A stretch of 64,000 nt of DNA from Hymenolepis diminuta. Its lineage: Eukaryota; Platyhelminthes; Cestoda; Cyclophyllidea; Hymenolepididae. Below the pieces are notes generated by a model. The model saw only the letters and a list, made by a program, of their open reading frames with translations. It was not told where the DNA came from and made no database searches. Below are positions 24,901 to 37,500 of the stretch, piece after piece (the first letter of the stretch is position 1; each line of letters opens with the position of its first letter). A program made the position numbers and the translations under genes. Location of the stretch: assembly GCA_900708905.1 (NCBI GenBank), contig CAADRB010000039.1, positions 697,599 through 761,598 on the forward strand, given 5' to 3'.

Positions 24901-27900
24901 GTAGAGCTGTCCAAGGGTTAGCTGTGCTGTCACGTTGTTCGAGTCAGCGACGAATTTGTAGTAGGCAAGGATGTCGTCAGAGATGAAGTAGTTGGAGAGG
25001 GCTGTACCCGAAGTGCCACCCACTGTCTGTTCGCGTTCCTCAAGGAGGTTGATGCGGACCACTGTGGGCCCCATGAGGGTGGGGTAAGCACCGGCCTTCA
25101 CCCGGTTCTCCACCTGCTCGGCCACTCGACTCGCCACACGACGGTAGTAGGCCAGTGCTGTCTCACAGTTGGATTCCACTCCTATGCCAGCCAGGTAACG
25201 ATAACCCTACGATTAACGACAGATTCGCAAATAATAAATTACATTATATAACCACTGGGACGGATTCAAAAATACGAAAAGGAAATTGTCATTCTAGAAG
25301 GTGAAGAGCAAATGCATCTAAATTACCCAGTCCTCTTAAACCGTATTAAAAAAGATCTATAAGCGAAGAAATTCTATATCGGATGTAGAAACAAGAATTG
25401 TCCAAAGCTGGTAATCTCATTTGTACTACCACTCAATATTCACCCAGTGACTAAGATTCTCCACATGAGTAGGTTCAATTAATAATACATGATATTAAGG
25501 AAAATTGATTTAGAAATCTTCATTATGGCGACTTTAGCTCTATTTAATTTCATGGATTATAAAGAAATATTGAAAAATGTCCTTCATTTTCTATTTTAAT
25601 TAAACCATGCATGCACATATGCGAAATCGACTTAAAATAAATCCTGTAAGAATAAGTGAAAAAAGTTCCGCTTTTGAGCGAAAATATCAATTTCAAGTGG
25701 ATATACACCATTTATAAAAATATATACAAGGTTCTGATGAGGCGACGACAGAAAAAATAAGTTCATATACATCCGTATGAATATACTACTACTTGATAAA
25801 AAGTAGACCAACACAATTTCATTATTAAAGAACACACATAATTACATCAGGCATTATTTATTAACCAACATGACTCAAACGACCCTAGTTGCATTAAAAA
25901 CTACAGCTTTAAGAAAACTTTAAAACGATAGCGATCTGACATTGGTGTACTTCAAATAGTACATTCATAAACACGCTGAATACAATAACCTTAGTGATGA
26001 CGTGGAGACCAAATAGCCAGTTGCAACTAAGACAAAGGTATCTATTTCTCTTAGCAAATATTAAATGAATTTGATTTTTGTATTTAGCTTTGACAACAAT
26101 AGACAACTGCGGTCAATATTTAGATATACATGGCCAAAATAAATCTGGTAGAAGTGAAACGTAAATAAAAGTGCAGCGACAAGTTGTGAAATTTTGTTAA
26201 AAACAATTTCAGATTATACAGATTTCTTGAGAGCTAAAATTCAAGTACCAAGTAAGCGCTAGATGAATAAAAATTAATGTCTTGCTCAAAATTAAACTCG
26301 AAACATTAGGGGATTAAGCCATATTTAAAAGTGTAGGAGGTATGTGGTACAGCGAAAGAGGATACTCACGGACAAATAAGCAATAAAACAATTAAGGGTA
26401 AATGCCGCATGGCTTATGGAATATTAAACGGTAAAAATCAGGCAATGTTGAGACCTAACAGCCGTTTAACAACACTAACAGGAATCACGGGAAAACGAAA
26501 ACACTACAAGTAAAACAGTCCAATAAATGTTAAGCAGAAGGGAATCAAGTAAAAACGGGACAAGAAAAGAGTTTAACTTTAATTGATATTTTGATTTCGT
26601 CAAGTTGTCCACTTCTACGTAATTGGAATGCTTCAATGTTCCAGTGTTCTAGAATACATTTTCAGGAATTGTCCACAAAGTTCAGTCTATTTACCAGCAT
26701 ATTAAATTGGACGGTTGGTCATACTACCCCAATACAATTTTTCCTTTAACAATAGCCAAAAAGATTTTAATTTGTGGAAAAATTACGAGAAATGAGTAAC
26801 GCCCGACTGTCAGCGTACACTAAAAAGACTCGACAAGCTTTAGTTTAAAAAAAGAGCAATTTACTAAATGTAAATAGCAACAGAATCATTAAGATGACTA
26901 TACAGGTTAAATATTAAACATGATTTTATCGAGTAAAGATGAAACTGCGACTCGTTTTCAAAGTATACGAATGCAACTCACCATGGCCATTTCAGCCAGT
27001 TCATCTCCACCCAATGCGGCAAAAGTGAGGTAAACAAGAGCCCGAGGAACACTTGCGTTGACACCGATTCCAGCCGCATTCATTAATCCCAATCCCAACT
27101 GACCTCTTGGATTTCCCTCATTAGCCAACTGCTGAAAATCCTCAAGAGCCTTATTTATGGAAAGTGGAAAACCACCCCAAGCAAGAGCTGACGCCGTTGC
27201 TATGGCTTCACGTGCCTTGCTGTGTCCTGACTTTGCGGCATTGGCTATTAACTTGAGCGCTCTAAACTGAAAATAAGTACAGAAGAACAAAGTAGTGGAA
27301 GAATATAGATTCATGTATACGTACGCAGGATCGCCGAGGGATGGGTTCTTGCATCCCATGAGCATTTGAACCCCCTTTTCGTAGGCATTTTCAGCTTCTA
27401 TGGAAGATAATAATGGGGTTTCTGAGACACTGTCTCCTAGGATAAATGAAAAAACCCAAGTTTTGAGAATGCAACAAACTGAAGGAAGACATAACATATC
27501 AGCTGAACGTCATATAGATAAAATAGTAACGAATTAATGACAAGAAAAAAGGCTCCTGTTATGTAACCGCAGAAAATTTAATGAAAGAAATCTAATAAAA
27601 CGTATAAGTTTTGTAAATAAAAAAATTATTTGAAATTTAACCTTTCTGTACAGTTGGTTCCACTTCTGCCCACACATAACCGACAAACCAGACTGCGAAA
27701 ACGTTTGTCAGACACAAAAAAATGAAAAATCTGAAAAGCTGAAGATTTTAAAATGAATATTGCAAAACAAATCTACATTCATTGGTGTGGTACTAAAACC
27801 GCGCCTTTAACGAACTGGATTTCTATTGGTTGTTGGATGTATTGTGGAATTATTAGCATTTTTGTGGCATACAAATTTGATGTTAGAAATGCTAATTATG

Positions 27901-28286
27901 AGAATACACAGAAAGAATTAAAATTAATAAAAAATTGAATGAAAGTAAATAAAGAACAAATGAATTTTTATAAAAATATTTCATTCAGAAAAATTCAATA
28001 ATCAAAATATCGATAGAGTGAAAAGATGACAATTAAAAACAATGCGAAATATCGCCTTCAAATATCGATCTAAAAGAATTATAATACTGGTTTTGCATCG
28101 TTAAAAATCCTCGGATATCACACCAACATTTAATCGTCTATCGCCGTGTCCACTTTTCTTTAATTGTGAACTAACTCCCACCATTCTAACAGAATGGCAA
28201 TAAAGATGATTATATATTTTTTCAGCTTCTTTCTGAAGTATAAAGTCTAAGTTGCAATACCTGACTTTGAAACTTACAGTTGCCAT
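18818..28286 (-). CDS. SEL1L: SEL1L/Hrd3, ER-associated degradation adaptor with Sel1 repeats
   Basis: Luminal scaffold of the HRD1 ubiquitin ligase, delivering misfolded ER proteins for retrotranslocation. Coding-order exons: 28286-28278, 27738-27642, 27436-27321, 27266-26982, 25206-24796, 24495-23949, 23262-23015, 20740-20609, 18967-18818, giving 1995 nt or 664 aa. Exon 1 encodes only MAT. Joined to exon 2 it gives a clear signal peptide (MATLFRFFIFLCL..., about 24 aa). Sel1-type repeats fill most of the rest (GQLGLGLMNAAGIGV, AYLHGRAG, AFYNLGQMHATGMGV, FNLGYMHEHGLGF). Diagnostic matches to animal SEL1L are GYRYLAGIGV, GYEVAQSNVALIL, KLGDYHFYGRGT and DIHLAKRFYDMAA. A transmembrane helix (about 643-660) follows WDFYA, and the protein stops four residues later at RLAR. 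The fibronectin type II domain and the proline-rich cytosolic tail of vertebrate SEL1L are absent. Intron 5 uses a GC donor, and intron 7 holds mariner copy 2. Orthology is secure. Confidence 0.93.
18968..20608. other. SEL1L intron 8
   Basis: Last SEL1L intron (GTAAGT donor at 20608, TTATAG acceptor at 18968). AT-rich with no gene seen. The motif CGGGTTAA at about 20168-20175 resembles the TTAA-flanked end of the element at the window start and may mark another decayed copy. Confidence 0.45.
20803..22190 (+). mobile_element. Decayed mariner-family transposon, copy 2
   Basis: Lies in SEL1L intron 7, antisense to the host gene. Terminal inverted repeats are at about 20803-20850 (GTAAGATATCTGAGGTCAC...) and about 22130-22190. 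The plus strand carries the same broken mariner transposase as copy 1: an N-terminal helix-turn-helix region ([20 protein letters not shown]), then [23 protein letters not shown] and [15 protein letters not shown] in shifting frames with stops. The central portion (about 20850-21800) appears identical to the reverse complement of copy 1, including the shared stops and frameshifts. The right-hand 300 nt differ at several sites and carry a longer CT/GA repeat (about 21878-21906). Not able to encode active transposase. Confidence 0.88.
22199..22246. repeat. Solo mariner terminal repeat
   Basis: The segment TATCTGAGGGCAGCTCACGC and the following ACTTTTAGAAAAACAAAAAATG closely match the start of mariner copy 1 (6027-6070). 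It lies just outside the right end of copy 2 in the opposite orientation. It looks like the remaining end of another copy into or beside which copy 2 inserted. Confidence 0.6.
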
Positions 28287-31200
28287 TTATTAATACTCTC
28301 AAAATTGTGGTCTAATCTGGGACAATATTTAGAACTTCAGCATGAAAATCTCATATCCACTTTCATACCTTGACCAACTAGTTTATTTTGAGAGAGCACA
28401 AATTAATCCATATTATCCACGTTAGTAGCTACATTTAAATGACAAATATTTGCGCTGTAAATAATACCCGCAAGTGACGATAATACAGTACCATATTTTA
28501 ATATTATGAATCTGAACCTAAATAAATAATTAATCTCCATTTCAACCCTCTAATTTATTTAGAAGCGAACGATCCGCGACACAAACATATTTTCTTCATT
28601 TTTCGGCAGTTATAAATGATTAAAAATTAGTATTGAGATATTGCATGTTGTTAAACCATAATATTCTGCGATACCTTGCAGATTAATTTTTTTTTTAATT
28701 GGCAGGTTGAATGGACTGCAGATTTTTTCTTTCATGAGAACTCACTTTTATATTTCTTCCAAACTTCAATTGACCATTAATGATTAAAATTAATTCATCG
28801 GAAACTTAGGTAAATCTGAATTTGAACAACAGTTAAACATATTTCTAATGTTTTTAAAAAAATTTAACGAATAATTTTTTTATGATGTTTAAATGATATT
28901 TAATTAATTCTTTTTTGTGTGTTTTTCTACTCATAAATGCGCTTGTTTCGTCCGTTTTGGGAGTTATCGACTTACCTTCTAAATTGTCATTGATTGAGCA
29001 TGAAGTATATATAAAAACGAAGAACAAAAGGTATTTTAGGGATTTGAAATGTTCAGTCACTCGAATCCCAAGGGAATGGGTTCCTCAAAAGGCGTAAGTA
29101 TTTAGTTTTTTATTTGTTATGCTTACACTTCCGTACTTTTTCTGCAATTTCTCTGGGCATAAACAATTAGTTAAAGTTATTTACTCATCTTTCATTGTAT
29201 ATTGACGTTTTATTTCGTTGATTTTTTCAATTTTATTCCTGATTATTATTTTCAGTATACTCGTTTTTGCTTTGATTTATTCAAATATTCACTTTGCTGT
29301 CTCATTAAGATTAGTTTAAATTATCTGGAATTTAAAATTTTTTAGTTCGTTATATGTAAGTAATTCTATTTAATCATTTTTAAATGACATTAAATATTTC
29401 AGAGTTTCTTGACACCTTTCTTGAATAAAAATTGACCGACTTGAGGGTTAGACTGATTGTTCTTGTCGAATTTAGGCCTGAACTTTGCTGTGATTGAATA
29501 GATCTTGAAGCTTGAAAATTTTTCGTGTTGATATGAAACATGATGGTTTACTCGTATTTATCTTATCACGACTTTGATCATTCTTTAACTGATTTGGCTA
29601 ATGCTTTTCCCGTTATTTTCTAGGAAAAAATTATTTTATCAATGAAATGTACATCTTATGATTACTAATGTTATCGAAATTTCATTAAGATTATTTAAAA
29701 AGCAAATTATTTTTTGTGCGTTGATGAAAATTTAAAATTGATATTTTCTTTTCAATCTGCTGCTGTTAAATAAAAGTTAATTCTATTGACCGACAATTTT
29801 GTCATTATCATCTTATCTATTCTTACAGAAAACCTGAAATACACTAATATGATTTTATGTTATATTATTCATTCACATGTTTATTCAATTTCCCACATTC
29901 CTATACTTACTGTAGGTACGAATACTTCAAACTCCTCTTGAAGCTTTGCCTATCGTCTTTTCCATGGTTTGTCCACTGAAGACTCTTAATGTCAGCAGAT
30001 TCTATTTTTGCCTTTCAGTGATTGTAAAATAAAATACGCTTGTCCAGTCAATTCATCAGTATTATTTGCGATACCGTTAGTCATTGATCGCTGATACAAA
30101 AAAACGAATATCAGCAAATGACGCTGCAAAAGAGTGCCCTGCATAGTGTTCAATAGACAAGAAGAAGAGCATTTTGCGTAATCTTCAAACCCTCAAATTG
30201 ATGAAATTTATATCTTAGGTTCATTCTCAAATGTATCTTTAATTAAATTAAATAAATTTGTAAATTAAATTTGTATCTCTAACGCTTTTGACACTCATGC
30301 TAATTACTCTTATATCATAATACTTCCACAACAGATAACCAGAAACTTCACATTCGATAGTTTGTTACGCATATTTACTTAATCCTTTTGATGAAATCTT
30401 GAGCAAGGAGATACATTCACGTCTTTTTTTAAAAATACCGTTCTAATTTTGATTTTAAAGTGAAAATCGAGCATTGTGATTATTAAAAGGAAAAAATTTT
30501 GAGCTCGAGTTATGCTTAGTGCGTCGATATTCCTCATGGCCTAAGTTAAATAAGCGTTAAATCCGAATAAAGCTTTTATTTGAGGGCCTAATCGATTCCT
30601 TTTTTAGGAATGAAGTTTTGTATCAGTATGCATTTTCATTATCACATTTTTCATAAATCTGCTCCAATTAGTCTCATTCCAAATAAAAGTTTAGGTGATG
30701 GAACTTCTTCCATCTTTAGAGTATGCTGTTCATATCGATAGAGTGTTGCGAAATAAATCAAGATGAAGGATTCACTTGAAAGTCTTGCTGTCTAATATGA
30801 TCTTGGAATGTGAATTCGTAGCGACTCAATTTAAGGTGACAAATCCATTTAAGGATTTTAGGCCCAATTGAGTTTAATATATTAGCCATGCCTTCAAATC
30901 CCTAGGTGTTACTTATCTTCTCCCGGAGACTGGACCTTCAAAACTACGCATTCTTATCTGATTGTTTTCCATTTTCCTCTCGTCGTTTCTGATTCTCCAC
31001 GGTAAAATTTGTCCGTTACAGTCTCACCTTCTCACCACATTGTTGTGCAGAGCTAAATCTAACTATAGTCTTAGTTCTATGCCTAAACTACCTCTCCAAT
31101 GAGCTTTGAAAAATAGAACCGCAAAGATTGCAATTTTATTATATTCCAAATTTTAAATAATTTCTACTATTACTACTATAATTGTCATGTTTTTTGAATA

Positions 31201-31531
31201 TGTATCTCATATTCATAAGTTCGATTCTGGATACAGTGACAAATAATTGGATAAATTACTGGACTAGAATCACCACAATAATAACGCTTTTGCATTTCTC
31301 ATACTTTTGCCATTGTAATCCCTTCTCTCATTTCTTTGTCCGAAGTGCAGTTGGAAAAGTGACACCAGGATACCTAACGCAAGAGTATGGGATGAATCAC
31401 TGCTAAATTAATTAATCTAGTGCTTAGTTACGCAACCCTTTCTCACCTTTCTTACAAGATGAGTAAGGGGGATATTCATGTTAATTTGGAGAGTGAGAGT
31501 TCCAGTTACGTCGCACTCTTGCATAGTGTTG
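28287..31531. other. Divergent intergenic region between SEL1L and PLK4
   Basis: Very AT-rich. It contains the SEL1L (-) and PLK4 (+) upstream regions. One possible exon-like open stretch at about 28915-29093 (+) ends in a good GTAAGT donor and encodes a hydrophobic start followed by a hydrophilic segment. No in-frame ATG and no partner exon were found, so it is not called as a gene. Confidence 0.45.
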
Positions 31532-31545
31532 GCTACCCTAGCAAC
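31532..31545 (+). promoter_or_regulatory. Candidate X-box (RFX site) upstream of PLK4
   Basis: GCTACCCTAGCAAC fits the two half-sites of the ciliary/centriolar X-box (RYYNYY-N2-RRNRAC), with one mismatch in the usual A/T spacer. It ends 50 bp upstream of the modelled PLK4 ATG, the position expected for compact X-box promoters. RFX binding is inferred from the motif and position only. Confidence 0.5.
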
Positions 31546-31595
31546 GACTCTAATGTTCTCGACGTCGCCGCACTTGGCTTTTCATTTGCCTTCTC

Positions 31596-34500
31596 ATGTT
31601 GTTCAGTTTCGGTTATCTCGAGAGGCGTCTTCATGTAATTCAATTTCCTAAACAAATTTTCCTTTTTCCCCGTAGGACTTCCAAGTATTCGAACTACTTG
31701 GTCGAGGTGGCTTCGCTCAGGTCTATCGAGCAAAGTCAGTCATCACGGGCCAGGAAGTAGCTATAAAGATGGTACGCTCATAAAGAAACCTGATATAGTT
31801 CATTCTTGTAGATTGAAAAGAAGTATATGTATCAACATGGTCTCACACATCGAGTTCAACGCGAGGTCGAAATTCACAGTCGCTTGAAGCATCCCGCTAT
31901 CTTAGAGGTTTGTGCGCCTTTGTGACTGATTTGTGTCCTTTAGTTGTATACTTGCTTTGAGGACGCCAACTACGTCTACTTGGTTCTTGAAGTTTGTGAC
32001 AATGGAGAACTACAGGCCTACATTCGCCAGAACGGACCTGTTTCTGAAGACATGGGTAACTTTGAAATTTTGTTATGGGTTCGATAAATTGAAAACCAAA
32101 GATTTCATCAATATGAGTAAGTAATTAGAGGGCTTGAAGCCATTGATGTAAATAACCATCCAAACTATAAGTTTGCCCAACCAAGTCATTCTTGGTCAGA
32201 TGGAGCTCAAACCAGTTTCTTGAGGCAAAAGCTAGAAGTCTAAGTGGACTTTGCTGTCAAGTTACCAAAAGTGTCACTTCAAAATAGCCGAATGTCTTTG
32301 AATAACTATTGATTTTTGTCCCACTCAGCTCGACACTGCATGAAGCAAATCATCAGTGGCCTGCTATATCTCCACTCGCATAAAATTCTCCATAGGGATT
32401 TGACGTTGGCGAATCTTCTGCTTACAAAGGATATGAAAGTCGTGAGTATTTCATCCTTTCGAAATTTAATGATACCTGTTGATATTTCAGCCTGTTGTTC
32501 TTTTACCAGAAAATCGCTGACTTCGGTCTGGCCACTTTGATCGAACCGGGTGAGGATCATAACACTATGTGTGGCACACCGAATTACATTTCACCGTAAG
32601 TTATCAAAATGCTGCACCCTTTTTCATGAAATCGCTACGGTTATGTCTGATTTTATGCAGTCTGTTAGGACGTTTTTAAAGACTTGTTAGGCCAAGGCAA
32701 GCAACAATCCGGAGATCTGTATTAATTGGAGCTCATTTTGACCTCTGCTTATAATTCAGCATTATAATTGAACGAAAATGTCATTCGTCATAGTATTTCT
32801 CTTTTTTCATTTTCTGAGCCTACTGCTCCTCCTTTCTCATTCTGACATGACCAATTTGAAAACTGTCAACATGATGTGTATCAGTTAAAATGCTCATACT
32901 GTTTGTAAGAGTTGGATGCATTTTACTGGATGGCATTTTTGATGCCACACGTAGAATCATACTCATCACTCTAGCCAAAGCTGTGCGAAAGTGCGGGATA
33001 TCAAGTCGAACAGTTAGATAGAAGTAAAAAATGCTAGTACAAATCAATCCCTAGTATTCTTCTAAGATTTCCAATTTGCGCCTTATAATACCGATGGAAG
33101 CCGTTCATGAAGCACGTCTATTACCATATATGAAAGAGGTTTTACATGGGGTCAGATTCAGTATTAATGTGTCTTCACTTTCCATTACACAAATTACTAA
33201 CCAATGTCATAATTTTGCAGTGAAGTAGCCAGTCGGGGGCAACAAGTACTGGAGACGGATGTCTGGTCACTAGGCATTATGCTGTACACTCTCGTGGTGG
33301 GTCATCCCCCCTTTGATACTCGTGAGGTGCGCAGTACCCTGAATCGGGTGCTAGCTGGCGACTACGAGATGCCCAGCCACCTCTCTTCCGACTGCACAGA
33401 CCTCATCTCTCGCCTCCTTCGTAAACAACCCCAAGATCGCATCAAACTCGCCGACATGATCCATCATCCTTTCATCACGAGGATGAACGGTGGCGCCACT
33501 CCTCGGCATAAAATGGTAGTACTCACTCTTTCTTTCAGTTTTGTTGTTCTTGCGTAGTCCGTTTAGTAGATAATGTAAATTTGAAACATATATTGACCTT
33601 CATTTTTGCTTGTTGATAATCGAAGGGAACCTTTGAAAATGGGGTCTCCTCTTTCGCACTTGTTATAAAAGTAGTGATAGTCACAGTACATTGTTACCTT
33701 CTATCATATGCAACATTCGTGAGCAATCGTTGAATCGATTTCACATCTTGGCATTACACGCTAGATTCTGGATAAATCGATGCGTCCACTCTCTCAGACG
33801 GACACCCTTAAAAAACAAACCTTTATTTTTTACTCTACACTCTACTGAAATCAGTTGGCATAATGGGGTTTTAGAGCGCTTTCTTGGTCTCTTGAATTAA
33901 TGGCAAGAAATAAGAATCATCTCTTGCATTAATGTGCTGAGACTTGATTGTGATTTGGGGAAGTGATGTTGTCATTGTTTTGTTGTTATAATTCCAGACT
34001 AAAAATCACAAAATACCCATCAGATAGCGGTAGATGGAGAAGAGTAGACAAAATAGAGATTTCCAGAGTAACTTTACTTGGAATGAGTGTAATTTTGATT
34101 CATGATAAAAGCAACACCGTTGACACACAAATTCTATTTTTCCAAATAAACACTAAAAACTTATTCAATTAAATAGAAATTTTGACATGCATTAACACCC
34201 AGTTACTTTTGTTCCGAACACTTCGAAGGGAGTTTAAACATCTTGTAACCATAAATAGTCCTCCACCTTGAAGCATGTCTCCTTGATTTCCTGTTCACCT
34301 CTTATCGGGTGCAATGTGAATCGCGTTTCAGTATTTTGGAGGACCTTAATTTTTGCCAAATCAATCCCTCCTGACAATTCAGCAGATTGGATGTATGAGT
34401 AGATCAATTAAGGAACTACTGAAAATCCCTCGATTATGTCAATTGACTCTCACCGATTAGGACTCGATACTGTGCCTTCCACACTAACTAAAGAGAAAAA

Positions 34501-37500
34501 GTACTTGACCAATTCAAACTCATACGTGGCATTCTTTTCTGAGCACTTTATTTACTTTTCATTTTTCTACAGCTCTAGAACTACTGACCATCTTACACAG
34601 TCCGTCTATGTTATTCTAATATAGCTTCGGTTTGAGATAGTCTAGCTTAAACTTTAGATTACGCAAAAAGTATTACAATTCCGTATAATTTTTCCACCGC
34701 TTCTCGGCTTATAACTATTCAATCGGTATTTATAAGTATATTAAAGCCAAATTTATGCTATTGTGTTAACTGTTCAACGAGCGATCCTGCTGTATTATAA
34801 GTCTCCTCATCCATTTTTGTCTTTTATCTTTTCCTCCTCCAGGAACGTTCAAGAGACAGTGGATTTGACTCAATAACTCGAACTCCCACTGTCGTCCAGC
34901 ACTCCATTCAACCACAGGATGGTATAAACGTCTCGGCAGCGTCGAGTAGTCGTCACACTCTGCCTCTTCGACCTGGAGCTAATATCCTTCCACCTCTCCG
35001 CCCATCCTCGCGTATCTCCTCACTAGACGCCGCTCGTAGACGATTAACCACTTCAGGCTCTCTTCAACATCTCCTGCCTCCCTCTAAAAGCATGTCTGGC
35101 CTCTCAATCACCTCTACTAACAACAGTTTAACATCAACGCATTCCCCCTGTCGTTCTGTCTCTGTTGGAAGTCTGAAACCTCCACAACGTCCAACACCTC
35201 CCTTATCTCCCCTCAGTTCGCGTCGTTTGAGACCCATGCGGACTGTCACTCGCATGGCTGTGATAAACATTCTTGCTGATGAGTCTGTGTGCCTAGAATT
35301 CCTTGAGCCTTCCTCACCAAGCCAACAACTGCCAACAACGAAGAAGCAGCAGTTAATTATCGAGGTGATGGGTATCTCACCTGATGGAAACGAGGTGGTG
35401 ATCTATCACCCTAATGGAGGACGTGGAGTACCCGTCAGTTCCGATTCCCCTGTGGCGGCTTATGAAGGTGACACCTGCAAGGTATTCAAACTCGCTCAAC
35501 TTCCTGAGAAATATTGGAAAAAGTACCAGTTTGTATCAAAGTAAGTCGACAGAAATACACTCATTATCGCTGAAACATTCTTAATGCTAGCTTTAACATT
35601 CACAATATTTAACTGTCACCTAGAGCTGTTCAGCAAAAATTCTTAAAGTGTCACAATCAGTGATGCTAGTTATATGCCAATTCAGTTGACACAATTGTGA
35701 GCCTTATGAGTTTTAGACAGTGCTTGTGTCTATCACATCATTTTGGAAGTGTTAGCATGGAGTAAATATTTGATATATTATTATCCATGTGTGCTACTAT
35801 GCACATTCCTACATTTCTCACTTACGCGATGTTGTCTGGAACCACCATTCTCTAATTTCCCGGATTACCAATTATTAATTAAATTCGTTATGTAAATTGT
35901 TTACTACACACATTCTGAAAACCGATCGACACCAATTGAGTATCCCTATAGTGCCTGATAAAATGTCTTCCCTCGATGCCATAACCATGTATTTGCGTGT
36001 GGTGTTTAGATTCATCAACATGGCCAAGGCGCACACTCCCAAAGTGACCCTCTACACCCGTCTTTCCAAATGCATTCTCATGGAACGAGTTGAGCCTCAG
36101 GCGGACTTCGAGTTGGAGCTGCTAGCCGATGGAAGCCGTGTCATCTGTTTAGGTGGGGAATCTGCTGGTACTGTGCAAGTTATCACCCAGGCGAACGGCA
36201 CGCTCACAGTGAATCTGAAACAGCCAATGGATAATCTGCCCTCCAATGTCAAGGACCTCATCACCTATGCTGAGAGCGTAAGTTCGATTTAGCATCGATA
36301 ATGAAAACTGCTATGAAAATTAAGACTGCCACATAATTCAAAGATTTTAAAGACTTTTCGTTGAGGTGTCAGATTTTTTGATTGTATTTTTTGTTCATAC
36401 TTGACTGTGCTTAGTTTCCTTTTAGTTTTGATGTCTTTTATAAGACCTAAAGGTTTTTATTGCTATTCGTATTGGAGCTTTTTTCATATGATTAATTCTT
36501 TCTTTCATATTATTCATAGAAGAAATAGTCATCTTTCGAACGAATATGAATGGACTACAGGGAAATAGGATTTCATTATTTTGAATAGTAGCTTCAGTTC
36601 CCAATTGAAAGATTCGTGGAGGCTGAAACAGATTGTTTTCACGATGCCTTGGCATGTTCGTATTGTTGACTTTTTCCCAGTAAATAGGGTTTTATTAAAT
36701 CAAATTTAGCTATTTTACAATAACCTACCACCCATTACCAAGTAATCGACGAGAATCTTTAGAAAATTAAACCAGATTTATAAAGCTAATAAGTTATAGG
36801 CATTTCTATCGGTTTCCCTTCGTTAAGCATTTAGCGCAAATTGAAATAAAAATCATGGAAATAGTAATATGAAATGCTTAATAAAGCGAATTAGGAGGTC
36901 AGCAGTAGAATTGAATGACCCGGTACTTTGTCTCATTTCTGACTTTCCTAAGTCTATTACTGATTAGAGTAGCAAATTAGACCCTCGATAAAAATAGCAT
37001 GTAAACAGGCCGTCGGTCCTAAATTGGCTCAAAATGCTCATCCTTAATTGCTCGGCGTATTATTCAAGCAAATAATAACCTTAGGATTCACTTCCTTTTC
37101 TTTATTTGTATTGGCTTTATAATTAAAAAAGAAACGTTTTTTACAACTTGTTATAACAACCTGATAATGGAAGGAATACGTTTTCAATGGCCAGGGCAGT
37201 CCTTATTTGTAGATTGTGGAAGTGAGTTCATGTTTCATATTCAGGTTATATCTTGGATCAGTTTGAGTCAAAACAGTTTCACTTCCGCAATGGTTTTGCG
37301 TCCAACACCCATCATAAAATACATCCCAGTTATGGAGTGGGAATGGGGATAGATTGGCGTTTAGGCCCACTGAGTCATGCGAGGCTGTTGCGATTAGGCT
37401 ACGCCCATCGCTCTACTCACCCCTGTGACTGTTGCCTTGGTGATCGTCTCAAAACAAATCCATCTTCCTCTTCAATTGGGCTATGTATTGGCCTTGGTGT

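Noticed and set aside
28402..28420. ER-stress element (CCAAT-N9-CCACG) upstream of SEL1L
   Set aside because: A CCACG is present at about 28416 but the required CCAAT half is not at the correct distance.
31420..31638. Alternative PLK4 N-terminus from ATG at 31420 or 31459
   Set aside because: Its frame does not join in phase to the kinase exon at 31676, and it would place the X-box inside coding sequence.
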